Below, piece after piece: positions 23,834-33,141 of a stretch of 64,000 nt of DNA. The translations under genes and the position numbers were made by a program. The DNA is taken from the NCBI RefSeq assembly GCF_014193655.1, contig NZ_JACHZQ010000010.1, positions 1-64,000 of the forward strand, written 5' to 3'. Within the stretch, counting starts at the first letter, position 1, and each line of letters starts with the position of its first letter. Below the pieces are notes generated by a model, which was not told the DNA's origin, did no database searches, and worked only from the letters and a program-made list of their open reading frames with translations. This DNA comes from Rhizobium sp. BK313 (lineage in GTDB: Bacteria > Pseudomonadota > Alphaproteobacteria > Rhizobiales > Rhizobiaceae).

Positions 23834-24052
23834 ATGACATCGGATGCAGTTAAAGACGGGACTAAGCGATTTTCGGCGGGTGAAAAGATGGCGAATTCGG
23901 ATAGGGCCGCCAGGGAAATCATTGCAAAAGAAAAAGCGCAACGAGAAGCGAAAAGCGATCGGCTACGGCGCGCCCGCTTAGCGCAGGAAGCTGAAAGTGC
24001 AGCGACCATGCAAAAGGCGCGTAAACCTGGCAGTCGCGCGCGCCAACAATAA
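23834..24052 (+). CDS. small charged helical protein
   Basis: A 72-residue, Lys/Arg/Ala-rich protein, start ATG 23834 with AGGAG 7 bases upstream. Middle and end form one long charged helix (DRAAREIIAKEKAQREAKSDRLRRARLAQEAES). The N-terminus has GTKRFSAGEKMAN. Similar small basic helical proteins are frequent in rhizobia without known role. No EcfG site seen. Confidence 0.65.
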   Translation: MTSDAVKDGTKRFSAGEKMANSDRAAREIIAKEKAQREAKSDRLRRARLAQEAESAATMQKARKPGSRARQQ

Positions 24053-24305
24053 TTGGTCAACGCGTTGGGGTTCTTCAGCGCTTCTTCTTGGGCAGGCCCA
24101 GATAGCCGTAGCGCAAAGCCTATCGTGCGATTGACGGTGGGAAGTGGGCCTGATGAGTTCGCGTCCGGAAGGCCTGGGTGGGTGACAAAACTTATGAGAA
24201 TTCCGTTATCGGCTTCTCCGAGCCTATGTAGCGGCACCTGTTCACTACGGGATGCGTTCTCATAAAACGCTGCCTCGAATGTGTCATTCCACTGGTCGCG
24301 TATGA
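24053..24305. other. intergenic, no gene seen
   Basis: No frame with a ribosome site and no hairpin of note. Confidence 0.35.
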
Positions 24306-24518
24306 TCATTCATCGCTGATTGACGGCAGGAAGCTCTCGACCTGCTTCCTCTTGTCGTCATTCAAAGGCTCGATGGTCTCTTTCCAGAACTTTGCCGCCT
24401 CTTGTGGCTCGCTCTCCCATTTTCGGGTATCAATGATGTTGTCGTCGATCTTGGATCTCCGGGTGCCGCCCAGGCTAAGATATTTTTTTGCCATTTTCAG
24501 AGAGCGTGTGTCTTCCAT
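24306..24518 (-). CDS. small hypothetical protein, stress-regulated
   Basis: A 70-residue soluble protein, start ATG 24518 behind AAGGAGG. Sequence: MEDTRSLKMAKKYLSLGG, then SKIDDNIIDTRKWESEPQEAAKFW and DDKRKQVESFLPS. I do not recognise it. An EcfG-type promoter with a 17-base spacer lies 30-55 bases upstream. Confidence 0.68.
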   Translation of the reverse strand: MEDTRSLKMAKKYLSLGGTRRSKIDDNIIDTRKWESEPQEAAKFWKETIEPLNDDKRKQVESFLPSISDE

Positions 24519-24547
24519 CGCCGCAGCCTCCTTTTCTGATGCGGATA

Positions 24548-24573
24548 AACCGTCGTCTGAGGCTGAATGTTCC
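24548..24573 (-). promoter_or_regulatory. EcfG-type promoter, 17-base spacer
   Basis: On the minus strand GGAAC (24569-24573), 17 bases, GGTT (24548-24551). Confidence 0.55.
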
Positions 24574-24783
24574 GGCGCGGCAGCCGTGATCGATCTCCGG
24601 AAGATCGCGCGATTGGCCAAGTGACCAGTCCGACTGCGAAGAGCGGCAGCAGAACCAGAGTCGGTTGGAGCGCAAGTCTCCGAATATTATAATCCATTCC
24701 CAGAGATCGGCGGAAGGCGGCCGTCGATCGCATGCTTGATGTTGGCGCGGCAACACCCGTCGTCGCGAACAGTCTTGCGTGCG

Positions 24784-24808
24784 GGAACAAACCAGCGGTT
24801 GATCAGTT
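24784..24808 (+). promoter_or_regulatory. EcfG-type promoter directly at the DUF6894 start
   Basis: GGAAC (24784-24788), 16 bases, AGTT (24805-24808). The start codon is only 8 bases further, so the mRNA should be leaderless or nearly so. Confidence 0.65.
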
Positions 24809-24816
24809 TCAGCGCA

Positions 24817-25047
24817 ATGGCAAAGTATTTTTTTCATGTCCGCAGTGACGATACCTACAGCCCGGACGATCAAGGGGTCGATTTTCCCAACATTGAGGCG
24901 GCCAAAAGGGAAGCAATTGCGGCGGCCCGGGAAATGATTGCGGATATGGTGATCGAGGGCGACCCTCTGGATGGGATGCGGTTTGAGGTTACTGACGAAA
25001 ACGGCAATATTGTCCTGATACTACCTTTTAGATTTGTGCTTGATTGA
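24817..25047 (+). CDS. DUF6894 family protein
   Basis: A 76-residue protein with the family pattern AKYFFHVRSDDTYSPDDQGVDF, then a helix EAAKREAIAAAREMIADM and a closing strand FEVTDENGNIVLILPF. The family is widespread and often multicopy in Rhizobiales, function unknown. Start ATG 24817 lies about where an EcfG transcript would begin, and no ribosome site is present, so translation would be leaderless. Confidence 0.88.
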   Translation: MAKYFFHVRSDDTYSPDDQGVDFPNIEAAKREAIAAAREMIADMVIEGDPLDGMRFEVTDENGNIVLILPFRFVLD

Positions 25048-25070
25048 TCAGTGAAGCCTCACCTGTTGGC

Positions 25071-25104
25071 GCCCGCCGCCCGGCGATGAGTGCAGGCGGC
25101 GGGC
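25071..25104. terminator. strong GC hairpin between convergent units
   Basis: GCCCGCCGCC (25071-25080) and GGCGGCGGGC (25095-25104) form a perfect 10-bp stem. It can end the DUF6894 transcript and a possible leftward transcript from 25167-25191. Confidence 0.55.
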
Positions 25105-25166
25105 ATGACGTAGCCTCACTGGAAGGCGAACGCCACGGTGACCGACCAACCAGCCACCAATAATTT

Positions 25167-25191
25167 AACCAAGCAAGCGAAATGTTGTTCC
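25167..25191 (-). promoter_or_regulatory. orphan EcfG-type promoter
   Basis: On the minus strand GGAAC (25187-25191), 16 bases, GGTT (25167-25170). Downstream there are only about 60 bases before the hairpin at 25071-25104, with no clear gene. Confidence 0.5.
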
Positions 25192-25282
25192 GACTCGACT
25201 CCATAAGCTTTGTCTGCTGGAGTGGACGGCGGCACAGGACGACTGCTGCTTAAAGAGCTGCGCCTTGCGCGATGCTCTGTGG

Positions 25283-25522
25283 TTAGCGCCAATATCGAGG
25301 GCTTTCGGCGGACGACCGGCCTAATAAGAAGCCGATGCAGAAGCCAAGTGCGCCCACCGTGAGCGCCATTCCGGTAGCGGTATACGGATGATCCGATGCG
25401 CCCACGACTACCGCGTTTGCCTCGCGTGTCACCGCGTCGGTGGCGGATTTCGCTGCCTTTTGAACGTCTGTTTGTAGTCTCGTGGCGACGCCGGTGTCGA
25501 CGTCTAACTCGTCTTTGGCCAT
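25283..25522 (-). CDS. DUF883-like (ElaB/YqjD-type) membrane-anchored protein
   Basis: A 79-residue protein. The N-terminal 50 residues are an amphipathic helix (TRLQTDVQKAAKSATDAVTREANAV), then DHPYTATGMALTVGALGFCIGFLLG as one C-terminal membrane helix. This is the short form of the DUF883/YqjD family; E. coli members anchor to the inner membrane and bind ribosomes in stationary phase. An EcfG-type promoter lies 29-54 bases upstream of the start (17-base spacer). Confidence 0.82.
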   Translation of the reverse strand: MAKDELDVDTGVATRLQTDVQKAAKSATDAVTREANAVVVGASDHPYTATGMALTVGALGFCIGFLLGRSSAESPRYWR

Positions 25523-25550
25523 GTGATTTATCCTTGCTGAGAGAAGGGGA

Positions 25551-25576
25551 AACTATCGGCAAGGAGGGAAGGTTCC
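25551..25576 (-). promoter_or_regulatory. EcfG-type promoter, 17-base spacer
   Basis: On the minus strand GGAAC (25572-25576), 17 bases, AGTT (25551-25554). Confidence 0.55.
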
Positions 25577-25635
25577 GACTAATAGCGTTAGTCGCGAAAT
25601 GGCGGTGTTTGTGAAAGCCGCGCGAGACTAATAAC

Positions 25636-25660
25636 GGAACGTTTTCGGTCGCCACGCGTT
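25636..25660 (+). promoter_or_regulatory. EcfG-type promoter (perfect) for the CsbD gene
   Basis: GGAAC (25636-25640), 16 bases, CGTT (25657-25660). Confidence 0.78.
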
Positions 25661-25693
25661 TAGCTAATCCAATGAAAAGACAGGAGAAATTTC

Positions 25694-25897
25694 ATGGATT
25701 GGAATCGTGTAGAAGGCAACTGGAAGCAGATGAAGGGAAAGGTGAGGGAGCAGTGGGGCCAGCTCACTGACGACGACCTTGACGTTATCAATGGAAAGCG
25801 CGAGCAGCTGGAAGGTAAGATCCAGGAGCGCTACGGCTACCAAAAAGATCGTGCCAAGAAGGATATCGACGACTGGTTCGGCAGTCAGAGGTGGTAA
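25694..25897 (+). CDS. CsbD family stress protein
   Basis: A 67-residue protein: MDWNRVEGNWKQMKGKVREQWGQLTDDDL, then GKREQLEGKIQERYGY. This is a canonical CsbD domain, found under general stress sigma control in many bacteria; the molecular role is unknown. Ribosome site GGAGAAA before ATG 25694. A perfect EcfG promoter precedes it and a strong terminator follows, so it is a monocistronic stress gene. Confidence 0.95.
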   Translation: MDWNRVEGNWKQMKGKVREQWGQLTDDDLDVINGKREQLEGKIQERYGYQKDRAKKDIDDWFGSQRW

Positions 25898-25914
25898 TCT
25901 TTAGGATACGAAGG

Positions 25915-25939
25915 AAGGCGGCAGAGATGCCGCCTTTTT
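25915..25939 (+). terminator. terminator of the CsbD gene
   Basis: AAGGCGGCA-GAGA-TGCCGCCTT followed by TTT. Confidence 0.88.
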
Positions 25940-26055
25940 CGTGCCGGCTACCGCGCGGCCGCAGTGGTAGGGCCACCACGTCCCACGAAAAGAAACGGAG
26001 TGTCGCCGCAGACTGCGAGAAAGCTGTCGATGTGATGGCCGCTGAAGGACTACTG

Positions 26056-26264
26056 CTATAGAGTCTGAATGTCTTCTGCGGCCGACTTGCCAGACCGCCG
26101 GTCCTTCGTCGGCTCGTAACTGACCTTTGCCCGTCCTTCAGGCCTTGCAGGCCTGACCGCTCGACTGCAGAAATATGCACGAAAACATCCGGCGAACCAT
26201 CGTCCGGCTGAATGAACCCATAACCCTTTTCAGAGTTGAACCACTTAACAGTGCCAGTTGGCAC
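26056..26264 (-). pseudogene. cold shock protein gene with one-base frameshift
   Basis: From GTG 26264 (GAGGA ribosome site) the frame reads a cold shock domain: PTGTVKWFNSEKGYGFIQPD, DVFVHISAVERSGLQGLKDGQ, with both RNA-binding motifs (KGYGFI and VFVHI). At 26125-26129 one A is missing in CAAAGG. The next frame then gives the expected end KVSYEPTKDRRSGKSAAEDI and stops at 26056. Repaired, the protein would have 69 residues. Either a recent loss or a sequencing error. Without repair the last two beta strands are lost. Confidence 0.85.
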
Positions 26265-26395
26265 TTGAAGTCCTCGCTTGATTCCCCCGCGGATCGCGAA
26301 ATTGGGTGCGAAACCTGACAAGACCGCTGCCGGATCAATGGAACGATGAGGGGCCTGGCATCGCACCAATGGCTCAACGGCTGGGAGCTCGAAGC

Positions 26396-26420
26396 GGAAC
26401 GAACGGTTTCCTTCGGTGTT
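26396..26420 (+). promoter_or_regulatory. EcfG-type promoter
   Basis: GGAAC (26396-26400), 16 bases, TGTT (26417-26420). Confidence 0.68.
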
Positions 26421-26440
26421 TTATTTGAGAGGAGCACGAC

Positions 26441-26623
26441 ATGGGAACCAACGACACAAATGCCACCCCCGAGCAACGCCGCCCGAAAGACGTTGGCACG
26501 ATACCGGAAAAGCCCGAGCCCGCCGACAAGGAATCGCTCGCTCCTCCTACCGTCCAAAAGCCGGGAGCGAAGGATGAAAGCGAGCGCCCGATCGTCAATC
26601 CGGTGACGGGCGGCGCTTTTTAA
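26441..26623 (+). CDS. small disordered hydrophilic protein
   Basis: A 60-residue Pro/Glu/Lys-rich protein, start ATG 26441 behind GAGGAG. It begins MGTNDTN and contains PEKPEPADKES; no hydrophobic core. Probably intrinsically disordered. It shares its opening residues, composition and promoter type with the protein at 12269. Confidence 0.72.
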   Translation: MGTNDTNATPEQRRPKDVGTIPEKPEPADKESLAPPTVQKPGAKDESERPIVNPVTGGAF

Positions 26624-26975
26624 AGCCGCCGCCGCGGCTCCGCCCAATTCGATAGAACCTGCAAAAGTCGGATCCGCGGAATACAATAACGGAAAGCCCC
26701 TGGCGACGAGGACGATGTCGTCATCGCTCACTACATGGCGGTCCAGGGCAGCAGACAACATTCCAAGCGATGCCAGCTCCGTTGTCCTAAACTCCTGGAA
26801 GGGGGGGCGTGATGGCCGGCTCGTGAGCCTCATCGCGTTCGATGGCGACTATCCTGTCGGACCCGTGTCATGCGAGCTTCCCTAATGCCGTATCCGCGCA
26901 CCGTTCGGCTGCCATACTGCGAAATGTTTGGAACTAATTTTGATCGCCCTAGATTTCTCCGGGACGGAGGCATCT
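26624..26975. other. intergenic, no gene seen
   Basis: A GGAAC at 26930 is followed at 17 bases by GATT instead of xGTT, so it is only a poor promoter candidate for the next gene. Confidence 0.4.
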
Positions 26976-27212
26976 ATGAATAAGCAGCAGGATTCTGAAT
27001 ACAGATTGACGTCGGAAGCAGTCCAGACATGGTATCGCTTCTACGAGGTGTCACCTGACGATCGGGCTTCGCACGTTCTCCGCGCCGCGGCGGTCGATCT
27101 TTACGAGCATGGGTACCGAACGGCTGACGACATCGCGACGATGCTCATCGGAACCTATGTCGGTATCTGGTCGACCAAGGTGAACGCCGCGACCTCGGAG
27201 TCGGTACACTAG
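26976..27212 (+). CDS. small hypothetical helical protein
   Basis: A 78-residue protein, start ATG 26976 with GGAGG upstream. It reads as two helices: SEAVQTWYRFYEVSPDDRASHVLRAAAVDLYEHG and ADDIATMLIGTYVGIWSTKV. Family not recognised; looks like a rhizobial orphan family. It is convergent with the catalase gene. Confidence 0.68.
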   Translation: MNKQQDSEYRLTSEAVQTWYRFYEVSPDDRASHVLRAAAVDLYEHGYRTADDIATMLIGTYVGIWSTKVNAATSESVH

Positions 27213-27308
27213 CGCTTTGTTTCTGCCGAGCCGGACCGGCATCCGGGACGAACTTGGCCCGGGACTGCCGGGGTTCGCGTGGGCCAGGAACCGCTTGTCT
27301 AGCTGGCG

Positions 27309-27330
27309 CGGCAAGGGCGCCGCGCCTTGC
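27309..27330 (-). terminator. terminator of the catalase gene
   Basis: A near-palindrome GGCAAGGGCGC / CGCGCCTTGCC lies four bases past the catalase stop. Confidence 0.6.
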
Positions 27331-27333
27331 CAG

Positions 27334-29472
<2,139 letters not shown>

Positions 29473-29518
29473 TGTCTTGCTTCCCCTTAGGATGTCGTAC
29501 TCGGTCGAAATGGGAAAA

Positions 29519-29550
29519 AGCCGCCCAAGGGACGGCCTTCTTGGGTGGCT
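29519..29550 (-). terminator. hairpin between DUF892 gene and katE
   Basis: AGCCGCCCAAG and CTTGGGTGGCT form an 11-bp stem with one G-T-type mismatch, nine bases past the DUF892 stop. It may attenuate transcription into katE. Confidence 0.65.
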
Positions 29551-29558
29551 ACCTCTAT

Positions 29559-30059
29559 TCAGGCGGCCCTTTTACCCTTGGGATTGTCTGACACCTCTGC
29601 GAGTCGCGTCAGCTTCTTGTCAGTGGCATCCTCTTCCGTAAGGGTTGCCTGAAGAAGCGGCACCGCAACCTTGAGGCCGAGCTGGTTGGCCCAGGCGATC
29701 AGGGTGCCATAACGCGCACTCTCATAGTGCTCGACCGCCTGAGCAGCCGAAATCAAGCCCGCATCGAGCGCGACCGAGCCCTTGTATTCCTCCATGATCT
29801 CTTCGCCTTCGGCGAGGATGCCCTGGATCGCTTCGCAGGTCTTGCCACGAGCCGGCTTGCCGATCAGCTCGAACACCTGCTCCAGGCGCTCGATCTGTCC
29901 CTGTGTTTCGTCGCGATGCTTGAGGAATCCAGCTCTGCCTTCTTCGGACTGGGCTGCCCGAGCCATCTTGGGAAGGGCCTTCAGGGTCTGTTTTTCGGCG
30001 AAATAGATGTCCTTGGGCGTATCAAGGAAAAGGTCGTTGATGGTCTTTTCGGTAGCCAT
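29559..30059 (-). CDS. DUF892 (YciE-like) ferritin-like protein, copy 2
   Basis: A 166-residue paralog of the protein at 9325. It has TINDLFLDTPKDIYFAEKQTL, HRDETQGQIERLEQVFELIG, EIMEEYKGSVALDAGLI and AVEHYESARYGTL, with the same Glu/His pattern of a di-iron four-helix bundle. Start ATG 30059 behind AGGAGG. It is followed by the catalase gene, which fits a role against oxidative stress. Its promoter at 30092-30116 is EcfG-like. Confidence 0.92.
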   Translation of the reverse strand: MATEKTINDLFLDTPKDIYFAEKQTLKALPKMARAAQSEEGRAGFLKHRDETQGQIERLEQVFELIGKPARGKTCEAIQGILAEGEEIMEEYKGSVALDAGLISAAQAVEHYESARYGTLIAWANQLGLKVAVPLLQATLTEEDATDKKLTRLAEVSDNPKGKRAA

Positions 30060-30091
30060 GGCGTCCTCCTGTGGCAGTAGCGCGGTCACCG

Positions 30092-30116
30092 AACTCCGCG
30101 TGATGGTGGAAGTTCC
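30092..30116 (-). promoter_or_regulatory. EcfG-type promoter for DUF892 copy 2 (and katE)
   Basis: On the minus strand GGAAC (30112-30116), 16 bases, AGTT (30092-30095). Confidence 0.7.
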
Positions 30117-30124
30117 CGCAAGAA

Positions 30125-30246
30125 ATGAACGACGTCCCGTCCCCGGGACGTCGTCTCAATCCGCAAAGGAAGAGAGAGAGAGAGAGAGCCGGTCGGCGTT
30201 ACTGCCAGGAAGTTCTATGCGGAGAGCACAGCATTGACCGGTGGCA
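30125..30246 (-). ncRNA. candidate EcfG-dependent small RNA with a (CT)9 tract
   Basis: On the minus strand an EcfG-type promoter (30252-30276) points into about 120 bases with no gene. The predicted transcript has a 5' stem (ACCGGT near 30240 with ACCGG near 30190), a single-stranded CU tract (complement of (AG)9 at 30171-30188) and ends with a perfect 10-bp hairpin ACGACGTCCC / GGGACGTCGT (30129-30154), followed by a U-rich stretch. CU-rich loops of this kind pair with ribosome-binding sites; Caulobacter GsrN is a stress small RNA with a C-rich loop. Sequence similarity to GsrN is not claimed. It could also be an untranslated leader of the DUF892 gene. Confidence 0.5.
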
Positions 30247-30251
30247 GACTC

Positions 30252-30276
30252 AACTTCCACCCATCACCGTTGTTCC
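30252..30276 (-). promoter_or_regulatory. EcfG-type promoter of the candidate small RNA
   Basis: On the minus strand GGAAC (30272-30276), 16 bases, AGTT (30252-30255), 160 bases upstream of a second such promoter. Confidence 0.62.
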
Positions 30277-30397
30277 ATCGACCTTGACCTTTTCGACGAT
30301 TTTCAGCCCAACAAGAATTCAGGTTGGATTTGTCGCTACCGAAGGCGGATGGGGCAGGGCGGCACAAGGCACCAGGCTGGATTTTGTCGTATGGCGC

Positions 30398-30422
30398 GGA
30401 ACAGCGGCATGATCTCGGCGTT
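30398..30422 (+). promoter_or_regulatory. EcfG-type promoter (perfect)
   Basis: GGAAC (30398-30402), 16 bases, CGTT (30419-30422). It drives the gene at 30455. Confidence 0.75.
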
Positions 30423-30454
30423 ATCGAACGCCACTGTGGCGCGGAGAAAACGCG

Positions 30455-30844
30455 ATGTCGAAATTCTTTTCCAAATTTGCAACGGTCATCGCCGACCTGT
30501 CGGGCAAGCCGGCCACCTTCGTCGGAGCGGTTGCGCTCGTCCTCGTCTGGGCGGGATCCGGACCATTCTTCGGCTACTCCGAGACATGGCAGCTCGTTAT
30601 CAATACGTCGACGACGATCATAACATTTCTCATGGTCTTCGTGCTCCAGAACTCCCAGAACCGCGACGGTAAAGCTCTGCAGGCCAAGCTGGACGAGCTG
30701 ATCCTCACGTCACAGGCGCAAAACAAGTTCGTCGGAATTGAGAAGCTGGACGAACAGCAGCTGCGTGAGATGAGTAAGACACTTGCGGAGAAGGCCGAGT
30801 GCGTCGAAGATGTTGCGAACGGGAAGGCCGAGGTTGCATCTTGA
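30455..30844 (+). CDS. low-affinity iron permease family (PF04120-like) protein, copy 1
   Basis: A 129-residue membrane protein. Two helices: FVGAVALVLVWAGSGPFFGY and WQLVINTSTTIITFLMVFVLQ, then the family hallmark QNSQNRDGKALQAKLDELI and a cytosolic helical tail. The family takes its name from yeast Fet4, but bacterial short forms are not proven iron transporters. Promoter is a perfect EcfG site. It is convergent, 5 bases apart, with a second member of the same family. Confidence 0.88.
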   Translation: MSKFFSKFATVIADLSGKPATFVGAVALVLVWAGSGPFFGYSETWQLVINTSTTIITFLMVFVLQNSQNRDGKALQAKLDELILTSQAQNKFVGIEKLDEQQLREMSKTLAEKAECVEDVANGKAEVAS

Positions 30845-30849
30845 TCGTA

Positions 30850-31203
30850 TCAGGCATCCGCCTGGCGATCCTCAATCATCTGTTCGAGCTCGTGTATTTC
30901 ATGCTGCTCAACACCGATCCAGTGGTCCCTCGCGGCATCGCTTGAGTGGATCAGTTCGTCGACCTTAGCCTGCAGTGCATGCATGTCCCGATTCTGCGAG
31001 TGCTGCATCAGGAGCAGCAGAAATAGCGTCGTCATGGTTCCGAGAACGTTTGAGAGCAGGAACCATTGGTCAGGCAATCCCATCGCGAGCCCGAAGACAC
31101 ACCACGAGGCAACGGCAAGGACGACCGCGGCCAGCATGAGGTGATGTCCTGCCAACATTACCGCGGTTTCCGACATGCGGAGAAAATGAGATCGCTTAGC
31201 CAT
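30850..31203 (-). CDS. low-affinity iron permease family (PF04120-like) protein, copy 2
   Basis: A 117-residue paralog of the preceding protein, on the opposite strand. Helices: HHLMLAAVVLAVASWCVFGLA and WFLLSNVLGTMTTLFLLLLMQ, then HSQNRDMHALQAKVDELIHSSD. Start ATG 31203; the longer upstream frame has no ribosome site. Tail-to-tail placement of two relatives suggests an inverted duplication. No clean EcfG site was found for this copy: GGAAC at 31223 lacks the downstream GTT. Confidence 0.85.
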   Translation of the reverse strand: MAKRSHFLRMSETAVMLAGHHLMLAAVVLAVASWCVFGLAMGLPDQWFLLSNVLGTMTTLFLLLLMQHSQNRDMHALQAKVDELIHSSDAARDHWIGVEQHEIHELEQMIEDRQADA

Positions 31204-31318
31204 GGTGAGAGAATGCGCCAGGAGCGAGCGGGTTCCGGCGGTACAGGCTTCGTCGACCAATCCGCCGTCAAAGAGAAGACCGCCCTGGTGAGGCGGCCTT
31301 TCAAAGGGATCTAAACGC

Positions 31319-32224
31319 TCAGTGCGCGATATAGACTTCCTCGTCGCGCACAACGTGCGTGGTGCCGACTGCCCCTCCGGTCAAAGCCGCGATTGCGCCA
31401 ATTGCCAGAGCGATAAATGCCAGGATCGCTCCTGCCGAGAATGCGGTCGCTGCAGTCTGCGCTGCCTCGGTCGCCCTCTGCTTTGCCTGTGCCACGGCGT
31501 CCTTGTACTGCTGCTCGTACTTGGCGACCTGCTGCTTGGCCTGATCGACGGGAATGTTCTGGGCTTTGGCGACGGCTTCGGCCGCGCGGTTTCGTGCTTC
31601 CTCCGCTTTTGCCTCGTCGCCTGTCAATGTGGCCCGAACGGACGCGACCGCCGCGTCGCGCAATGCTGCGGGGTCGTTACCGCCGCTGGCATCACGGACG
31701 TTCTGTTCGATACCAGCCATCGGATCCGTCGCGGCCGCTAGTGCCGGAGCGGCAGTCGTTGCGGCCGTTGCAACCGTGGATCCGGCGGTAGCGACAATTC
31801 CGCCCAGACCTGCGAAGACACCACCGACGAGAGCGCCGACCGATGTCGTCAGAAGGTAGACGACGACGAGAGTAGTAACGGCCCATGACGTGACGCCATG
31901 CAGGGCTCCCGTCGAACGACGCGGGCGTCCGGACAAGCGACTGGCAATGTAGCCGCCGATGAAGGATGCAATGAGTCCGCTGACGACGAACCACACTGCC
32001 GTTGTTACGGAAAGCGTGGCCGCACTCGGATTGTCATTCGCGGCGGGATCGATGACGGCTGCGCCAATGCCCGCACCCAGTAGATTGAGCAGGAGCTGGA
32101 CGACCAGGGCGACTGCGACGCCGGCGAACACCGCGCCCCAGGATACCTTGTTGAGGGCCGCGTTGAGATACGGATTGTCGTCACGGGTATGAACGTGCGC
32201 GACGGTGGAGACGGGCTGGGTCAT
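31319..32224 (-). CDS. PhnA-like/YrzE-type membrane protein with coiled-coil loop
   Basis: A 301-residue integral membrane protein. Four hydrophobic segments: SWGAVFAGVAVALVVQLLLN, VTTAVWFVVSGLIASFIGGY, TLVVVYLLTTSVGALVGGVF and GAILAFIALAIGAIAALTGG. Between the third and last there is a soluble Ala/Gln/Lys-rich helical region of about 110 residues (AKAEEARNRAAEAVAKAQNIPVDQAKQQV). In rhizobia such proteins are annotated PhnA-like without functional evidence. Promoter is EcfG-type, 44-68 bases upstream. Confidence 0.85.
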   Translation of the reverse strand: MTQPVSTVAHVHTRDDNPYLNAALNKVSWGAVFAGVAVALVVQLLLNLLGAGIGAAVIDPAANDNPSAATLSVTTAVWFVVSGLIASFIGGYIASRLSGRPRRSTGALHGVTSWAVTTLVVVYLLTTSVGALVGGVFAGLGGIVATAGSTVATAATTAAPALAAATDPMAGIEQNVRDASGGNDPAALRDAAVASVRATLTGDEAKAEEARNRAAEAVAKAQNIPVDQAKQQVAKYEQQYKDAVAQAKQRATEAAQTAATAFSAGAILAFIALAIGAIAALTGGAVGTTHVVRDEEVYIAH

Positions 32225-32267
32225 AGGACTGTCCTTTCGCTTTCACGGGTTCGTGAAGTGGCAATCA

Positions 32268-32292
32268 AACTTCCACATGCGCCAGTTGTTCC
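32268..32292 (-). promoter_or_regulatory. EcfG-type promoter
   Basis: On the minus strand GGAAC (32288-32292), 16 bases, AGTT (32268-32271). Confidence 0.7.
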
Positions 32293-32345
32293 AAATGTTT
32301 GCACTACATTGAAAAAGACGCGAGTGAGAAAGCCCGAGTGACTAG

Positions 32346-32950
32346 GCTGGGCTCGCGTTGAAACGATAGGTTGCTTCAAGCCTATTCGCGGCGGAAAGGA
32401 ACGGTCGATTGCAGAGCAGGTCGAGCCGGAGGTCGAGCTTCGGAAGATGACAGAAGGCCACAATGTGGTGGCTGACTACGGTCACGTTGGTCTGACCGCT
32501 CCGCGAGCACCCGGTAGCGTTTCTCCGCAACGATCGGCAGAGGCGCAACATCGTGAGCTGCGCGGGGTCTGGTTTTCATTACCATCGAGGACGAGACCGA
32601 GTCAGCGAACGTGGTCGTGTGGACAAGCTTATTCGAAAAGCGGCGGCGTGTAGGACTGGGCGCTAGCATGATGGCCATCAATGGGCGCATCCAGCGCGAG
32701 GGCGACGTCGTCCACCTCGTCGCCGAGCAGCTCTTCGATGTGTCGGGCGATCTCTGCCTAGCCGACCGGGCACGAGTTCAAGCTGCAGTCGGGACGGGGA
32801 CGTGGGGCGGATCGGCGCGAACTGACGGACGCGGTGAAGCCGAGCGACATCTTCATGCGGGATCTGCATATCGAAACGCTTAAGGTAAAGTCTAGTAATT
32901 TCCAACAGATGTCAATCTATCTTAAATGTTTACTTGAGGTAACTCGATGA
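32346..32950 (+). pseudogene. 3' remnant of error-prone DNA polymerase dnaE2 (imuC)
   Basis: Several frames together spell the C-terminal part of DnaE2: ASSLFAAER, NVVADYGHVGLT, REHPVAFLRND, VFITIEDETESANVVVW, LFEKRRRVGLGASMMAINGR, IQREGDVVHLVAEQLFD and, after a further shift, DLHIETLKVKSSNF, ending at TGA 32948-32950. At least three frameshifts and a deletion of about 30 codons are present. No imuA or imuB remains. The active polymerase domains are missing, so this is a dead fragment of a mutagenesis cassette. Confidence 0.88.
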
Positions 32951-33141
32951 ACTTTCCCTTCCCTGCGAGCACTTCCAAAGTTTCACGAATTGGCAGACAC
33001 GTGCTATGGTGGAAATCTTGCTAGGGGGACCGACTGGGGCACATCCACAACCGATGCGATGTGGAAAACAGCCGTACGGGTATCGTGTAAACGTTCGATG
33101 AGAACTGCTCTGGCTGGCAAGCTGAGAGGGGGCCGTCGCAA

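Noticed and set aside
26930..26956. EcfG promoter for the gene at 26976
   Set aside because: After GGAAC the -10 position reads AGAT or GATT rather than xGTT.
30171..30188. (AG)9 repeat as a phase-variation switch within a gene
   Set aside because: It is not inside a supported reading frame; it is treated as part of a candidate small RNA instead.
31223..31247. EcfG promoter for the second PF04120-like gene
   Set aside because: GGAAC is present on the minus strand but the expected GTT is absent at 16 or 17 bases.
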